Shown here in pieces: positions 36,808 through 47,956 of a stretch of DNA of 64,000 nucleotides. How positions within the stretch are numbered: position 1 is the first letter of the stretch; each line of letters starts with the position of its first letter. The notes beneath the pieces are model-generated. The model did no database searches, was not told the origin of the DNA, and saw only the letters and a list, made by a program, of their open reading frames with translations. Source of the DNA: Porpolomopsis calyptriformis (Eukaryota > Basidiomycota > Agaricomycetes > Agaricales > Hygrophoraceae); the NCBI GenBank assembly GCA_951640195.1, contig OX621170.1, forward strand, positions 744,001 to 808,000, written 5' to 3'. The translations under genes and the position numbers were made by a program.

Positions 36808-37824
36808 ATGAAAAGCCTTTCTACTGCTGACTGCAATTACATCCTCTCCCTTGTTGATTCTGGTTATTCTGGTCACCAAATCTCAGACATAACTGGTGCT
36901 TCCAATGCTACCATCTCCAGACTACGCTCCAGACATTGCCCTTATCTCCACAAACCTTCTGGAGGACATCCTTCAAAGCTTTCTACCCCTAATATCCGCT
37001 ATGCAATTTGTCTGATTGGCTCTGGGAAGGTTGAAAATGCTGTGGAAGTTACCCAAATGCTTAGGAATGTTACCAACCAACCTCTCTCTTCCAAAACTGT
37101 TCGAAATGGCTTGAAAGAAGTGGGGATAAAGGCTGTGGTGAAGAAGAAAAGACCTTTACTCACTAAGAGGCATAGGAAGGAGAGAATGGACTTTGCTTTG
37201 AGGCATCAAGATTGGACCATAGAGGACTGGAAGAAGGTAGTGTGGTCAGATGAAACCAAAATCAATCGCTTGGGGTCAGATGGTAGGAAATGGGTATGGA
37301 AAAAGCCAGGGGAGGGTTTGAGTAATAGGCTAGTAGAGGGGACAAAGAAGTTTGGAGGTGGTTCTCTCATGATGTGGGGCTGCATGGCTTGGGAAGGGAT
37401 TGGGTATGCTTGCAAGATTGATGGAATAATGGATGGAGACCTCTATGTCAAGATTCTGGAGGAGGAGCTTCAACAAACTATCCAATTCTATGACAAGACC
37501 CCAGAAGACTTTATCTTCCAACAAGACAATGACTCCAAACATACCTGCAAGAAGGCTCAAAAATGGTTGAAGGATCATGGATATGAAGTCCTCTTGTGGC
37601 CTGCCCAATCCCCTGATCTCAATCCTATTGAGTATCTCTGGAGTCACTTGAAAAGGAGGTTGGCTGACTATGAGGTACCCCCTAATGGAATTGTGGAGTT
37701 GTGGGAGAGGGTACAAGTAGAGTGGGATAAAATAGGAGTGGAGGTGTGTCAGAAACTCATAGAGAGTATGCCTAGATGTGTAGAAGCTGTATTGAAGGCT
37801 AAGGGAGGCTATACTAAGTACTAA
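36808..37824 (+). CDS. Tc1/mariner transposase, DD34E, apparently intact
   Basis: 338 residues from the ATG at 36808, a normal length for the family. An N-terminal helix-turn-helix region (residues about 5-60, with GYSGHQISDITGASNATISR) and a second one (about 60-110) bind the inverted repeats. The catalytic core has Asp148 (VVWSDETKIN), Asp240 (FIFQQDNDSKHT) and Glu275 (SPDLNPIEYLW); 34 residues separate the last two, hence DD34E. There is no stop or frameshift and no intron. It cuts and pastes the element into TA sites. Expression cannot be judged. Confidence 0.97.
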   Translation: MKSLSTADCNYILSLVDSGYSGHQISDITGASNATISRLRSRHCPYLHKPSGGHPSKLSTPNIRYAICLIGSGKVENAVEVTQMLRNVTNQPLSSKTVRNGLKEVGIKAVVKKKRPLLTKRHRKERMDFALRHQDWTIEDWKKVVWSDETKINRLGSDGRKWVWKKPGEGLSNRLVEGTKKFGGGSLMMWGCMAWEGIGYACKIDGIMDGDLYVKILEEELQQTIQFYDKTPEDFIFQQDNDSKHTCKKAQKWLKDHGYEVLLWPAQSPDLNPIEYLWSHLKRRLADYEVPPNGIVELWERVQVEWDKIGVEVCQKLIESMPRCVEAVLKAKGGYTKY

Positions 37825-37838
37825 ATACTAGTACAAGC

Positions 37839-38053
37839 CCTCAGCAAAACAACTGTTTCAATGATATAATGAGATTTGACAAGGAATATCTCTGGAAATA
37901 CTTTACCAATCGTAACGTTTAGGGGCCTGTTTTAAACCCGAGATGAAGGGCTATCTTCCATAATATTTTCATAATTCTCTCTATTTTATATCATAAGATA
38001 TAATACTGTCAAGTCAAACTTGCAAAACATTGAAACAGTTTTTTGGCCCACTG
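37839..38053. repeat. right terminal inverted repeat of the Tc1/mariner element
   Basis: Reverse counterpart of 36447-36661, ending ...GGCCCACTG before TA. Confidence 0.9.
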
Positions 38054-40435
38054 TATCCCTTAAACATTATGTGGTATGGAAAAATTCAAATAGGACTGTA
38101 AAGGCCTATAAAAACCATACTGCTGTGTTATAGGGAGCTACTGGTGTGGAAATCCTATCTTTATATGCCAGTTGAAAGCTTTGTGTTACTATCACTAGCC
38201 TTCAAGCTTGTAAAGTGGACATTTGCCCCAATAGTTGTATTGCATACACTGGGGAATTTGAGGAGATAATAATATATCTATATACAAGAGATGGTAAAAG
38301 ATGTGGGCTTCCTAGATATCAGTCAAGGGGAGGTGTATCTTTGAAAAATAAACCTCAAGCTCAAATGATGTATCTTCCTGTTATGGCTACAATCAGAGCA
38401 ATGTTTGCTAATGCAGACACCTCTCTACTTATGGGTCATAGAGATAGGTGCTTGCAGCAAGCACTACATGTTACAGCAGAAGCATTAAGAGAATATTCTG
38501 ATTTTGGAGATTCTAAAGTTTATATGCATTACTACTACAACATGAACTTGTTTAAAGATGCACATGATATTGTATTAGCAATTTCAACTAATGGAGCTTA
38601 ATTAACTATGAAGAAGCAGTCTGATACTTGGATGCTAATTCTAGTTTTGCTCAATCTCCCTCCTGAAATTTGCTACAAATTTAGCAACATCATTGTTGTC
38701 TTTTCTACTCCAGGCCCTAAGCCTCCTGGACACCTAGAATCATTTTTCTGGGTACTTTTCTAGGATATGTTAAAGGCTAGCATGGGAATTTGGACATAGG
38801 ATACTGTGGATAGTACCTATTTTTTAAATAAGGCCTATATATATACATAGTACTAGGAGATATGCTAGGTTCAGCTAAACTGAGTGGAATGGCTGGCCAT
38901 TCAGCAGTATTTGGTGATCATTTCAGTATAGTGAAAGGTGCAAGAGCTAGTTTAAAAAAAGGCTCTAAAGCACAATACTATCCTATTTTACCACCTAGAA
39001 ACTCCCAATACAATCCTGATCATCCTGATGCATATGATCTTGACAATTTACTAATGCATCGGGAAGATCAGTACTGGATGGCTATTAAAAAGCTTGAAGA
39101 AGCTTCTACCAAAACTACTCAGAATATGCTTATCAAAACTACTGGTATCTCACATTTGCCTTTATGTACAGCAAGTCCTGCATTTATCTATCTAACTTTC
39201 TTCCCATTGGACCTATTTGATTTATTCTATGAGAATATTGCTGCTTTTATTTAGGATTTGTGGACAACTATTAGCCTACCTGGAGAAAAGATACATCTTC
39301 AGGTAAACAAGGCTAAAAAAGTTGGTGAACTACTCTCTAAAGCAGTATCAACTCTCCCTCCTGCATTCTGTGGACCAGTTAGGGATATATTCCTAAAGTG
39401 CTAAAGCCAATACAAGATTTATAAATGGATGGCATTAGTGCACTAGTATATGATTCCAATTGGGATTGAGCTTGAGCTCGATCCTGCAGTGCTTATGAAC
39501 TACTCCTATTTTGTTGAGGCCATTGAATTTGCTATGACAATCAAAGGAAGGAGCATAGCTGAAATTACAGAACTTCATAATATTATTAAGAAGTTCTTGT
39601 TAAGCTTTGAAAAGCTCTATATTGGAAGTGATCCACAAAAGATCTCCAGAGCTAGACTTTGCATCTTTCAGCTTATCCATGTTCCACATTATATTGAATG
39701 GAATAGCTCAATAAGGATTGGTTCTCAAGCAACTGTAGAAAGAGCAATTGGTGCAATAGGTTACCAGATTCACTCCAAGAAAGCTCCCTTTGCAAACCTA
39801 GCAAACAACATATATGCGAAGAAGTTGATCAAGTTGTTGCTGTTATATTTTCCACCACTTAATCCTTCTTCAGATTCCAAGCAACCAAGTCAAGCTAGGT
39901 TGATTCATAAAATCAGGATTACTCAGAGAGAGAGAAACCCTAGCCAAGAGCTCTACTCTCACCTAAAAGCATTATGTCTCTGGCTTAAGAGACCATTTGC
40001 TTCTGATCTTGATATTGAAAGATATGGGAATTCTTCCTTCCTGTAGGATATATTCTCACAAGCAAGTTAAATGAGAACCAAGGAAAACCTCTTACCAGGT
40101 TTAGCTGCCATTTTGTGGCTAAAAATAATAGGAATACCCTATTTGGAAGGGCACTTGTATTTTTTAAAGTCCCTCAATTTTCCCAGACCCTGGTAGTATA
40201 CCACCCAATTGTGCAGGTTAATCAAGTGTTGGGTGTGTGGAGAGGAATGTTCTCACAAGATTTGGAAGTTTTGCCAGTGACATTACTTTGTGATTTGGTT
40301 GGGATTTGGTCCTATAGTAATGAAAGAGTGTATATTCAGAGAAAATATCCAGCACTCAACATGTTGAATGAAGAGGAAAAAGGGAATACAAGATATAGTG
40401 GTAGTGGTGAAGATATTGGTATAAACTTTCAATAG

Positions 40436-41030
40436 GTACAGTATCAAGTTATATATGCACAATTCAAAGTTTGACCCACCTGGTTGTCTTTCTCTGACAC
40501 CAGTTTATTGTTAGGAGGCTTCTTCTGAAATAAACAGCAATGCAGAGTAGTATACCTAAAGGGAACAAGTATCAATGATGAAGAATTTGTGGGGTAAACC
40601 ATTCACAATCATGAAGTAAAGTTGTTGTCTCAGTTATGTCTCTGCAAGCTTTCTGTCAAATTTGATCAGCTTTGTGCATTACTGTGAGGGAAATAAATAA
40701 ATGATAATGGCTTATTGAGCCATGCCCAATGCAAGGAGACCACTTCACAGATCTCCTAAATATTTTGAAGCTCAGTAGGGGTCAATAAGAATGTCAATAG
40801 CTGCATTTTCAAGGCACTAGGCACAGTGATAACATGCACATTGCAGTTTAGGTCTGCTAAAGGTCCTCACATATGTTAGAAGGTTATCTATCTCACTGCT
40901 AACACAGATATCTCATTCCTTGCTATTAAGAGCTGACAGTGAGAGGAATTGTAGGCCTAGATGAGCAGTTAGGGGTAATAACTTTTCAGAGAGGGTCAGG
41001 TGTTTGAATGAGATTGGTAGTCACATTTCT
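40436..41030. other. region without recognised genes
   Basis: Several short broken frames on the - strand might be further decayed helicase exons, since RIICAIFEICLKKGWAV of the neighbour ends at about 41036, but I cannot align them. Nothing else is supported. Confidence 0.4.
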
Positions 41031-41640
41031 GTTTGGCTAGAACTGCCCATCCCTTCTTCAAGCAAATTTCAAAGATGGCACAAATAATTCTATATATGCA
41101 AGCGGAAGCAATGCAAGGATGGAATTAAAATCAAAAGTAAAAACTTACTGTCCTACCAATTGCTGCACAAACATATTAGCCACAAGGGCAAAACCTACAA
41201 CTCAAAACACTGACTTAGCAAACTGGTATAAAAGAAGAAAGGAAGAACAATGATGTACCTTCCAGTTTAAGTTGTGCAATATAAGCTTGCAATAACACAT
41301 TGATTTTCACAGTGGGTTCCTCAATGCTCTCCTTGACAGGCATTGGCACTTGTTCCAAAACCTTGGCAAGTTCCAGCTTTTCCTATATGCATAAAAGTAT
41401 CCTTGTCAGAAGGAAAAGGATAGCAGATGAAACAATAAAGTAGCCTAATACCTGAATATTGCCATTGGCAAACAACTCCTCCACAAGTGCTCAATCTTCC
41501 TTCATTATTCCTGTGTAGTGTATGGCAAACTTAAAGCCTTCAAGATAGTCTACATTGCACTCGTGAAAGCTCTTGTGCAAGAAATGGTTGGCAACTTTAC
41601 TGCCTGTTTGACTAACACCTATAGGATCAAAGTTGGCAAG
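41030..41640 (-). pseudogene. BRR2-type helicase gene piece, downstream part
   Basis: Read on the - strand: GFKFAIHYTGIMKED and ALVEELFANGNIQ (about 41454-41560), [20 protein letters not shown] and [20 protein letters not shown] (about 41256-41384), FALVANMFVQQLVGQ (about 41160) and IICAIFEICLKKGWAV (about 41045). These match, in order, the part of the first helicase cassette of BRR2 (U5 snRNP RNA helicase) after helicase motif V. GT-AG-like intron borders separate some of them. A stop replaces Arg after KED. It faces the upstream part of the same gene at 41660-42290. Confidence 0.75.
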
Positions 41641-41659
41641 TTAATGGCAACTCACAAAT

Positions 41660-42290
41660 GACCAAACCGCAGATTTCAGACACCCAGATTATCATGATGA
41701 CACTAGAGCAGTGGAATGTCATTACTCACAAGAGCATAGATACTGGCTACATGAATCTAGTGCGGCTCATCATTGTTGATGAGATCTATCTGTTGCATGA
41801 TGAGTACAGGCCAGTGCTGGAGAGTGTTGTAGTGTAGACCACTCAAAGGATAAAGCACACCAAGAGACTGGTAGAACTATCTGTGATACTGCTGAATTAC
41901 TAGGATGTTGCCATGTTCTTATGCTTGGATGAGAGCAAAGGTTTGTTATACTTTGATGCCTCATATAGGCTGTGTGGGTTGCAGCAGCAGATCATGAGTG
42001 TCACTGAAAAGAAGGCAATTAAGAGGTACCAAGTGATGAATGAGGTGTGCTATAAGAAGGTTCTTGACCAGGCCAGTAAGAACCAGATATTGGTGTTTAT
42101 ACATTTGTAGAAGGAAACTGGCAAGACAGCCAAATTTCTGTGTGACATGGCTATTGAGAAAGAAACCATCACCCAAATTGTGAAACCTGATGGAGCAGTG
42201 AAGGAGATACTTACAGAGGAAGTAGAGAATGTGAAGGATGCAAATTTGAGGGACTTGTTACTAGTCCAAATCAAAGCTACCAGTTGATTC
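41660..42290 (+). pseudogene. BRR2-type helicase gene piece, upstream part
   Basis: The + strand frame reads WNVITHKSIDTGYMNLVRLI, VDEIYLLHDEYRPVLESVV, LYFDASYRLCGLQQQ, VTEKKAIKRYQVMNEVCYKK, KNQILVFIHL, KETGKTAKFLCDMAIEKETI and VKDANLRDLL, as in the first helicase cassette of BRR2. The DEIH box is DEIY here, and stops interrupt the frame. The text breaks off at LRDLL, and the residues that should follow are found on the other strand at 41030-41640, so an inversion separates them. Confidence 0.85.
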
Positions 42291-42520
42291 ATCCTGGTGC
42301 TTGGCTATCTTGTTGAGAATAGTGAGCAGAGCAACATTGGTCTATGCAGTGGGTTAGGACCTATCCAATCATTATGATAAATGTGAATGCATATACCTCA
42401 CTGGCACCTGTAGGCATGCATAGAAGAATTGGCTCATCTGTTGATATGTCTGCTTCATGTATGAGAACTGAACACAGAACAAGGTGCAAGGACAACTATA
42501 AAGAGTCTCAACACAGTCTA

Positions 42521-43051
42521 TGATTAATGATTGTGGAAAGGGAGTGTTCGATCATTCATGAACGAGATCGATCAGGGGATTAGAAGAGTTGGAGAATTGA
42601 AAGAGAAAGTCAAGAGGAAGTCTTAGAGAAGATCTAGACTTGAGAGTGAGAGGGAAATGAATATCTAACTTTTTAGATCACTAGCTACAACATATAGTAT
42701 ATATATCTTCTAGTACAAGGATCCCTTTGAGTGTATATAATAAAAGGGAGCCTTCTCTAATGATCTAAGGAGAATGTAGTGAATGGGAATGAAGAAGTCA
42801 AATGAAAAGGGAGAAATGGAAGAGAAATAATACCTTTGAATAGTATCTTCCCTTTGATATACAAACTTTCATTTGCATTTGGAGAGCTTCGATCGCGTTT
42901 GGAGAGTTCAATGTTTCTTGAACTCATTCAGGATGTTCAGGAGCTATTGGGTGCATTCGAAGGGTTTGTGTTCATGTTCAAAGGACTTAATAGGCATCTA
43001 GTATTTGTATAGTTGAATATACAGTGCTCAGGGGATGGAGGGGTTGTATCA
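42521..43051 (-). repeat. LTR of the gypsy-E family, inverted
   Basis: 531 bp, the reverse complement of the LTR at 43982-44511 with many point differences. Next to its 5' end (- strand sense) lies a purine tract GAGGAGGAGA (about 43052-43061), so it looks like a 3' LTR of a - strand copy or a solo LTR. No clear target duplication was found. Confidence 0.85.
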
Positions 43052-43217
43052 TCTCCTCCTCACTGAGATATTGACTGTCCTCAGTCAATCATGTGATTTG
43101 CTAGTAATTGCTAAGGCATGTTTATAAGTGTAACAACTGTGTCACATTCTTCTTTAGATATAACCATCTTTAAACTGCATACTACATTATCAAGAAACCC
43201 ACATCAAGCTGTTCAAA

Positions 43218-43981
43218 ATGATAAAGAATATCATCACCATCGTGAAAGAGAAGATAAGCAACCAAATGAAGTTGCTTCTGGATGGGGTTGCTGAACCCAA
43301 AGATTACAAGATCTGGGGGCAACAATTCTGCAAGTTACTGGTAAGTCTTGTGTTTTTAATTGTTTTTCTTTGCTAATCTATCTCTTTAGATTGCATATAA
43401 TCAGGTTATAAAGGCCCTTAAAGAAACATTGACAGATGACAAGGTCATTGTATGGCAAAAGGAGGCCCGCAAAACCTTTAATGCTTTCAAAGAGCAGGAG
43501 TGGTTGGAGTGGGAGGGGGAGTTGCTGATACCAAGGTTGGCAGAGGTGGTATATCGAGAGGTTAAGAAGAAAGCAGAGGCAGAGAGGGTTAAGCAAGAGT
43601 CAAGGGAGGAAGAGGAATGCAAGGCAAGCGAGAGAGCAGAGGCATCTGCATGGGAGGAACAAGAGAGGGTTGAGCGTGAGGAGCAAGAGGAATGAGAGTG
43701 AGCAGAGCATGAAGAATGGGAGAAATGAGAGGAGCGTAAGTAGGTCGAGAGGGCAGAACAAGAGGTACAAGAGAAGCAGGAGTGAGAGAAGTGGGAGGTG
43801 TGGGACATGGAGGACCAGAAGCAGGTGGAGGAAGCCTACAAGAGACTCCTTCAGCTGCTTCTAGATAAAAAGATTGACAAGGAGGAGTTCTGTTAGGAGA
43901 TGGAAAAGGCTGCAGGTAAAGGCAGAATGAAGGCGGCAGAGGTGTTGGCAGACATGCCAGACACAATGGGGGTGATAACAG
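43218..43981 (+). pseudogene. Glu/Lys-rich coiled-coil ORF between inverted E-family LTRs
   Basis: ATG 43218; exon 1 to 43340; a GT-AG intron (43341-43389); exon 2 continues in frame. The protein starts MIKNIITIVKEKISNQMKLL, is strongly charged (runs of KAEAERVKQESREEEE type) and would form a long coiled coil. Stops after about residue 140 are TGA or TAG where Arg (CGA) or Gln (CAG) would fit, so the frame originally reached about 43980. Function unknown; it could be a gag-like or accessory ORF or a captured gene. Confidence 0.55.
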
Positions 43982-44511
43982 TGATATGACCCCTCTATCC
44001 CCTGAGCACTGTATATTCAACTATATGAATACTAGATGCCTATTAAGTCCTTTGAATATGAACACGAACCCTTTGAATGCCCCCAAACCCTCCCAAATGT
44101 CCCAAATGAGTTTGAGAATCATCGAACTCTCCGAATGTGATTGAAGCTTTCCGAATGTGAATGAAAGTTTGTATATCAAAGGGAAGATACTATTCAAAGG
44201 TATCAGTTCTCTTCTATTTCTCCCTTTTCATTTGACTTCTTCATTCCCATTCACTACTTTCCCCTTAGATCACTAGAGAGGCTCCCCTTTTATCATATAC
44301 ACTCAAAGGGATCCTTGTACTAGAAGATATATATACTGTATATTGTAGCTAGTGATCCAACAAGTTAGATATTCACTTCTCTCTCACTCTCAAGTCTAGA
44401 TCTTCTAAGACTTCCTCTCAATTTCCTCTTTCAATCTTCCAATTCTTCTGATCCCCTGATTGATCATATTCGCGAACAATCGAAGACCCCCTTTCTATGA
44501 TCATCGTATCA
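43982..44511 (+). repeat. 5' LTR of gypsy E
   Basis: 530 bp, TGATATGACC...CATCGTATCA, followed at 44512 by a putative primer site TTTTGGAGCCCACC and then gag. The 3' LTR is not in the window. Confidence 0.85.
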
Positions 44512-44530
44512 TTTTGGAGCCCACCGTGAG
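44512..44530 (+). other. putative tRNA primer binding site of gypsy E
   Basis: TTTTGGAGCCCACC directly follows the LTR, in the normal position and with the TGG start common for tRNA-primed elements. Which tRNA is not determined. It contrasts with the self-priming layout of C, D and F. Confidence 0.5.
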
Positions 44531-44767
44531 GGCCCACTAATAAATCTTAAAAAGATTCCTTCAACTCAGTCCTTCGAACTGCCATTCCCAACACACAATT
44601 AAGTCACTTGAAGCACTACCCTATGAGATAGATTAACTCGGAATATCAATCCGACCCAACTAGCACTTCCCAACCTGCCAATAAATTGAAATTCAACTTC
44701 AATTAATCATCCTGATTCACCCAATGAACTATCCTCTACTATATCCCTTTCATGATTATCCTTGACT

Positions 44768-46246
44768 ATGACGACTCCACAAACTCTAGTTATACCTGCT
44801 TGCGGTCACTCAACTGCCCTGAAGTTCAATCCTGAACAACCTTGAGAACTTCAAAGATACTTTCAAGACCTCAGAGGTCTTTTTGCTACCTGTAGCATCA
44901 ACGACAATAATGCTAGGAAGACTTACGCCTGCAAATATATCGACATCAATACCTCTGAACTCTGGGAATACCAAACGGAGTTCCAAGCAGGACACACATT
45001 TGATGAATTCATTGCAGCCATCTATAAGCTCTACCCAGGATCGGAAGATGATCAAAAGTGGTCTATCGCTGACATGGACAAAATAGTCAGAGAACTGCTT
45101 CAACCAGGGATTATGAATATGAATGAACTTGGGGCGTATTTCCGATTGTTCCTTGTGATCACCAAATTCCTGTGATCGAAGAACAGAATCTCCAAAGTGG
45201 AACAAAGTCGCGCCTTCACCTGAGGATTCCAACCTAAACTCTAGACTAGGATTATCTGACAACTGGAAATCAAGTTCCCCAATCACTTCCCTGATGATCC
45301 TTATGGGGTAAACGATATCAATGAGGCAGCCCATTTTGTTCTCTATGGAATGTCTCTGAACACTTTTCTACTGCACAAAACTATGACTTCGACGACAACT
45401 ACTGCCCCTGCTATTAAACAAGAAGACCTCAGCATCTTCATGGAGAAACTAATGACAATGCTTGTCAAAACCCTGGACAATAGAGGTCCCCTGAAATAAA
45501 ACCTGCCCCCTCGATCACAATAATCTTCAGAACGATGACCCAACACTCCCAACCCATTCAAGCTGAAAACCTACATCTTCTGTGGAAGCCCTGATCACTT
45601 CATCGGAAGCTGCCCGACCTGTTGCGAATATATTCAAAACAGTCAATGCAAGAAGAACTTCAAAGGAAGGATCGTACTCCTGAATGACAGGTTCATCCCC
45701 CAGCAAATGCCAGGGAAAACATTAAAAGAACAAATGGATGAATGGTATAAACAAAACCTGACCCTAACCACTAGAATGATGTACAGAATTTCAGCCAGTA
45801 TCAAATGTGATCCAGCAACTGAGACATACCAACTATCTGCCGACAAACAGATTGCTACTCTCAAAAAAGAGATTTTCACGTTAAGGAGCAAAAAGATGTT
45901 TGATGGAGTAGAAATCATTCAGCCTCAATGACAGGAACCAGAGAAAGAGAAAGCAGCCAACAAACCATTGAACACTCTGATCGCAACCACCCCAACTCAA
46001 CCAGCTATACAGGAACATCTGTTCTCAAAAGCAAAAAAGTCCAACTATGTACTACCCCATGTCTGAAACTTTGGCTCTCTAATGGCGAAGAGAGACAAAG
46101 ACCCCTCATACCACACTCAAGTGCCGATTCAAGACTTGAAAATCACCTCTGATGTCTATACTCATTCGATGAAAACCCCTTGTGTCATGCTTTCCCCCAA
46201 AGAATTGCTATCCCTCTCACCTGAAGTCTGATTGAAGGTTTGAGAG
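44768..46246 (+). pseudogene. gag: gag of gypsy E
   Basis: ATG 44768. The capsid part is clear: ELQRYFQDLRGLFATCSIND, TSELWEYQTEFQAGHTFDEF, AAIYKLYPGSEDDQKWSIAD. A zinc knuckle YIFCGSPDHFIGSC lies near 45570-45615. The linker continues with SMKTPCVMLSPKELLSLSPE (about 46170-46230), where the 1710-bp insert breaks it. Stops (first at about 44843, TGA) and a frame change show decay. Confidence 0.8.
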
Positions 46247-47956
46247 TGTCATGAAATTGGTGTTCACTCTCTTAAAATTCCTCTCTTTTCTTTGTTCTTT
46301 TCCTTTCTTTTCTATGCCTGTTCTCTTTGGAAGGGGGGCTGTCTTTATTCGCAGCAGAAACTACTTGTACAAAAGGAGGAGTCCAAGTCCGACTAATAAA
46401 AAACCTAAACTAGTCTGTCTTGGCAATCTCCTGCACCATACTATCTCTCAAAAACTCTATGAAACTAGAAACTACTTGACCATCTAAAGTGGCCAACTTA
46501 TTACCCCAGTAGATTGCCCTATTAGTGTCACCACTGGAGGCCTGCAACTCGGTAGCCTTCCCCTCAATGAAACCCACTGCTATCTTTCTCGCTTCCTCAC
46601 CCAACCAATCATTGGTGGGACTCCATAACAAACTAGGAGGAACTTCTTCCTCCTCGATCTTGACGTTGACGTTGGTCAACGACGACAAATCTTCCACTAA
46701 GAATAAAGAGTCAACAAATTATGAAGAGGGTGAGAGAATTGAGAGCTTACCACTAGAAAAAGAACTCATTGGACCAGGGGTCCAAGGATGGAAGGGGGGA
46801 CTGGCAGCCCAGTTGACTACCTCCTTCTTGACAGAAGGGAGGGAATCAGCCCACTTGTCAGACCCCCAATTAACCTGCTCCTCCAAAGGGAGCTGGGAAG
46901 TAGGGGGAGGGGCATCATCATCCCAAGCTAAGAAAGGGAAAGCCTATTATCAACAAACACAGACTAATAAAGACAAAAACAGAATACTCACCAAGTGGAT
47001 CCTCCATCAAGCCACAAGCATGCTGGATTGGCCAGCGAACGAACGGACACTTCTTGACTTTGTGCTTGCCACCGCAAGCAAAGCAGGAGAAGGAAGACCA
47101 ACAGAGGTCGGCGTCAGAGGGGATGCGCTGGAGGTAGTAATGAAATGAATCGCAATCGAGAAAGACAGGAGCAGTGCAGTGCACCACTCCAGACTGCTTG
47201 AAGAATCGAACGTAGTGGCCTTGGTGGGAAGGAGTCATGATGATTGATGAGGATTGAACTGAAGCATAGGGATACAACCCACACCTTTTATATGCCAAGA
47301 CACAAAGGGAGGACCAAAAGGAGGTTCCTCAGTCAAAGAAGAGAAACCCGATACGCCGGACAAGAGATAGAAATAACGGCGATCTCATGACTAGAAGAAC
47401 TATAGAAACCAGTCATGAGACAACACAGCCTAATGCTGCGGAAGGCTATGCCCAATAGAATTGAGTCATCAGAACAACACAAGCCTTACGCAGTATGACT
47501 AAGAACAATAGCAAACCTTAAACTGGGGGCTGTGAACAATAGAAAATGGGGTGACTGCGGAAGCTGACTCATAGTGACTCCTATTTTAGAAATACTATAT
47601 AAACCCTGAGGGTGAAGCGGATCATCACTTCGTCCTCCTGTGAGATTACTTGTAGTAGCACGAACGCAATCAGAATCATCAGACTTCTTTTCCATCAGAA
47701 CAAGAAAAGAGAAACACAAAACTATAATTACTGAGCCAACCGTTCATGCCCATATTCCCTAAACTCTCAGCAGAGGCACGCAATGGATTCAACCTGCAGA
47801 ACAACTTCTTTGTAGAAGTAAAACTTAATTCAGAAGGAATCATCACTCTATACGAAGACGTCCCTGTCAGAACTTTCTTCTGTATCCTACTAGACTTATT
47901 GAGCTCCAAGGCCTGCCTTGTGATTGACGAAAAGACTTGCAACTACAGTTGTGACA
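46247..47956. mobile_element. 1710-bp insert in gypsy E with 5-bp target duplication
   Basis: The insert starts TGTCATGAAATTGG and ends CAGTTGTGACA, so its ends are TGTCA/TGACA, and it is flanked by GAGAG (46242-46246 and 47957-47961). Removing it restores the gypsy-E frame. It has no internal direct repeats of LTR type, so it could be a very long solo LTR or an unknown integrase-type element. It contains an intact spliced gene on the - strand, a TATA box on each strand (about 47286-47293 and 47597-47603) and a short + strand ORF running to its right end. Confidence 0.8.
46410..47238 (-). CDS. 236-residue zinc-knuckle-like protein gene, three exons, intact
   Basis: Exons 47238-46992, 46927-46751 and 46696-46410 are joined by two canonical GT-AG introns (65 and 54 bp); the sum is 711 bp without a stop. 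A TATA box (TATAAAAGG, 47286-47294) lies about 50 bp upstream of the ATG. The protein starts MTPSHQGHYVRFFKQSG and has CFACGGKHKVKKC at residues about 50-62, a CX2CX3HX4C motif one residue shorter than the gag zinc knuckle, then KCPFVRWPIQHACG. The rest is acidic with several Trp and ends EFLRDSMVQEIAKTD. I do not recognise the family. The zinc knuckle hints at nucleic-acid binding. The gene lies wholly inside the 1710-bp insert and is one of the few intact genes here. Confidence 0.75.

Larger units (their letters stand above)
36447..38053 (+). mobile_element. Tc1/mariner element, complete
   Basis: It is 1607 bp with terminal inverted repeats of about 215 bp (36447-36661 and 37839-38053), outer ends CAGTGGGCCAAAAAACTG, flanked by TA on both sides (36445-36446, 38054-38055). 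One intact transposase gene lies inside. It interrupts the Tnp2-like gene. A second copy ends at 234. The intact gene and long repeats suggest a young, possibly active element. Confidence 0.97.
36015..40435 (+). pseudogene. Tnp2-like (CACTA-type) transposase gene, decayed, with a Tc1 insert
   Basis: The acidic N-terminus (36015-36446) continues in frame after removal of the Tc1 element and one TA. Recognisable blocks follow: VDICPNSCIAYTGEF (about 38215), FANADTSLLMGHR (about 38400), DIVLAISTNGA (about 38570), LILVLLNLPPEICYKFSNII and FSTPGPKPPGHLESFFW (38630-38760), KAQYYPILPPRN (about 38970), ERAIGAIGYQIHSKKAPFAN (about 39745) and VLGVWRGMFSQDLEVLP (about 40230). I recognise this order as the Tnp2-type transposase of basidiomycete CACTA elements. 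Stops and frame breaks near 38600, 38760-38860, 39255 and 39400 show it is dead. Element ends were not found. Confidence 0.75.

Noticed and set aside
43429..43695. Glu/Lys-rich frame as a complete stand-alone gene
   Set aside because: A GT-AG intron joins an upstream exon, and stops of decay type cut a longer original frame.
47486..47942. Long - strand frames in the right part of the 1710-bp insert
   Set aside because: They lack splice logic or family resemblance, and the + strand TATA box and ORF explain the region better.
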